Shown: piece after piece, positions 5,174-5,613 of the stretch | Numbering within the stretch: position 1 is the stretch's first letter | Layout of the letters: each line of letters starts with the position of its first letter | Origin: Anaerolineae bacterium | Lineage (GTDB): Bacteria; Chloroflexota; Anaerolineae; 4572-78; NAK82 | Assembly: GCA_030598425.1 (NCBI GenBank) | Contig: JAUVPY010000213.1 | Location: forward strand, 1 to 5,613 | DNA: 5,613 nucleotides | Reading direction: 5' to 3' | Made by a program: the position numbers and the translations under genes | The notes under the pieces: model-generated | What the model was told of the DNA's origin: nothing | Seen by the model: the letters and a program-made list of their open reading frames with translations, nothing else | The model's database searches: none

Positions 5174-5613
5174 CAGCCTGATCCTTTTTGCGCGCTGTGA
5201 TCCCCCAATATTTGGTCCATCACCCAGGTGGTGCGCGCAGCGCTCTCGCCGGTGCTGGGACACGTGCCTGTGCCGTTCAGATCATCCACCACAGCTTGAA
5301 TGAGCGGCTGCTGAATATGTTCGGGGTACTCGATTTCAAACTCCGTGACGCCATCGCCTGTCCTCAAGACCACCGGATCAGCACCATAGGTCGAATAAGA
5401 GATCTTGCCCTTGCTGCCTACGATTTCTGTCACGTCGACCTCATCGAAACTACCGAAATTCCAAACGCCCACCCCATGGACGCCTGACTCAAAGACAAAC
5501 GCGGCGGACACCATATCCTCAGCAGGGTAGTAGCTCTGTTGATTCGCAGCAAACCCCTGGACTTCGCGAATGGGTCCCAGAACGTAATCCAGGAAATCGA
5601 ACATGTGGGACCC
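5173..5613 (-). CDS. Gfo/Idh/MocA-family oxidoreductase, C-terminal part (cut by window edge)
   Basis: Only the last 146 residues are in the window; the N-terminal NAD(P)-binding Rossmann domain and the start lie beyond the right edge. Visible residues begin GSHMFDFLDYVLGPI, matching the family's conserved G-x-H-x2-D segment, in which the His is at or near the active site. The following beta-rich region (SAAFVFESGVHGVGVWNF, then VDVTEIVGSKGKISYS) is the typical C-terminal substrate-binding and dimerisation sheet, where the GSKGKI turn is common. The end (PSTGESAARTTWVMDQIL) resembles the family's closing 'P..tGe.a..t..vmd.il' helix. Family members oxidise or reduce sugars, inositols or sugar acids with NAD(P). 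The gene is intact as far as can be seen and joins the cupin through a TGATG overlap, so it is upstream in the same operon. The specific substrate cannot be named. Confidence 0.88.
   Translation of the reverse strand, partial: GSHMFDFLDYVLGPIREVQGFAANQQSYYPAEDMVSAAFVFESGVHGVGVWNFGSFDEVDVTEIVGSKGKISYSTYGADPVVLRTGDGVTEFEIEYPEHIQQPLIQAVVDDLNGTGTCPSTGESAARTTWVMDQILGDHSAQKGSG

Noticed and set aside
5174..5263. N-terminal extension of the cupin frame to 171 aa
   Set aside because: The extension overlaps the oxidoreductase C-terminus out of frame. The ATG at 5173 has a ribosome binding site and a typical TGATG coupling.
1..5613. CRISPR array, tRNA or rRNA genes
   Set aside because: I saw no regularly spaced repeat array beyond the two copies at 75-115, and no tRNA cloverleaf or rRNA-like stretch on either strand.

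Overview
The window is bacterial DNA with one gene on the plus strand and a five-gene block on the minus strand. The two sets converge at about position 1100. Dense coding, strong Shine-Dalgarno sequences and overlapping start/stop codons mark it as bacterial. The mix of an AGE-type epimerase, a Gfo/Idh/MocA oxidoreductase, a Cys-type sulfatase, a NagB-like enzyme and an OmpR/PhoB regulator resembles carbohydrate-utilisation regions of environmental heterotrophs. Chloroflexota is my best guess from the style of the proteins. That is inference, not proof: no marker gene is present.

Region 1-405 has no convincing gene. It holds a pair of direct repeats (75-115, period 22 bp) that could be a regulator site or the remnant of an insertion-sequence end. 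Downstream lie two stem-loops (241-269 and 286-324). The second is a strong terminator-like hairpin with a 15-bp perfect stem. Part of the first hairpin could instead pair with the terminator's 5' arm, as in an attenuator. A two-domain OmpR/PhoB response regulator follows at 406-1098, with no histidine kinase beside it.

The minus strand, read in its own direction (right to left), encodes: the C-terminal part of a Gfo/Idh/MocA oxidoreductase (cut by the window edge); a small one-domain cupin joined to it by a TGATG overlap; an N-acylglucosamine 2-epimerase (AGE) family protein overlapping the cupin by 23 nt; a 216-bp gap with inverted repeats; a type I sulfatase that best starts at a GTG; and a NagB-like glucosamine-6-phosphate deaminase/isomerase homologue 10 nt after it.

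Together the minus-strand genes suggest intracellular processing of a sulfated and/or amino sugar: sulfate removal, C2 epimerisation, redox change of a sugar, and isomerisation or deamination of a sugar phosphate. The substrate is not determined. No transporter, sugar kinase, deacetylase or formylglycine-generating enzyme is visible. The most unusual points are the NagB-like active-site loop, which has Asn and Asp where the E. coli enzyme has Asp141 and Glu148, and the attenuator-like leader before the response regulator.
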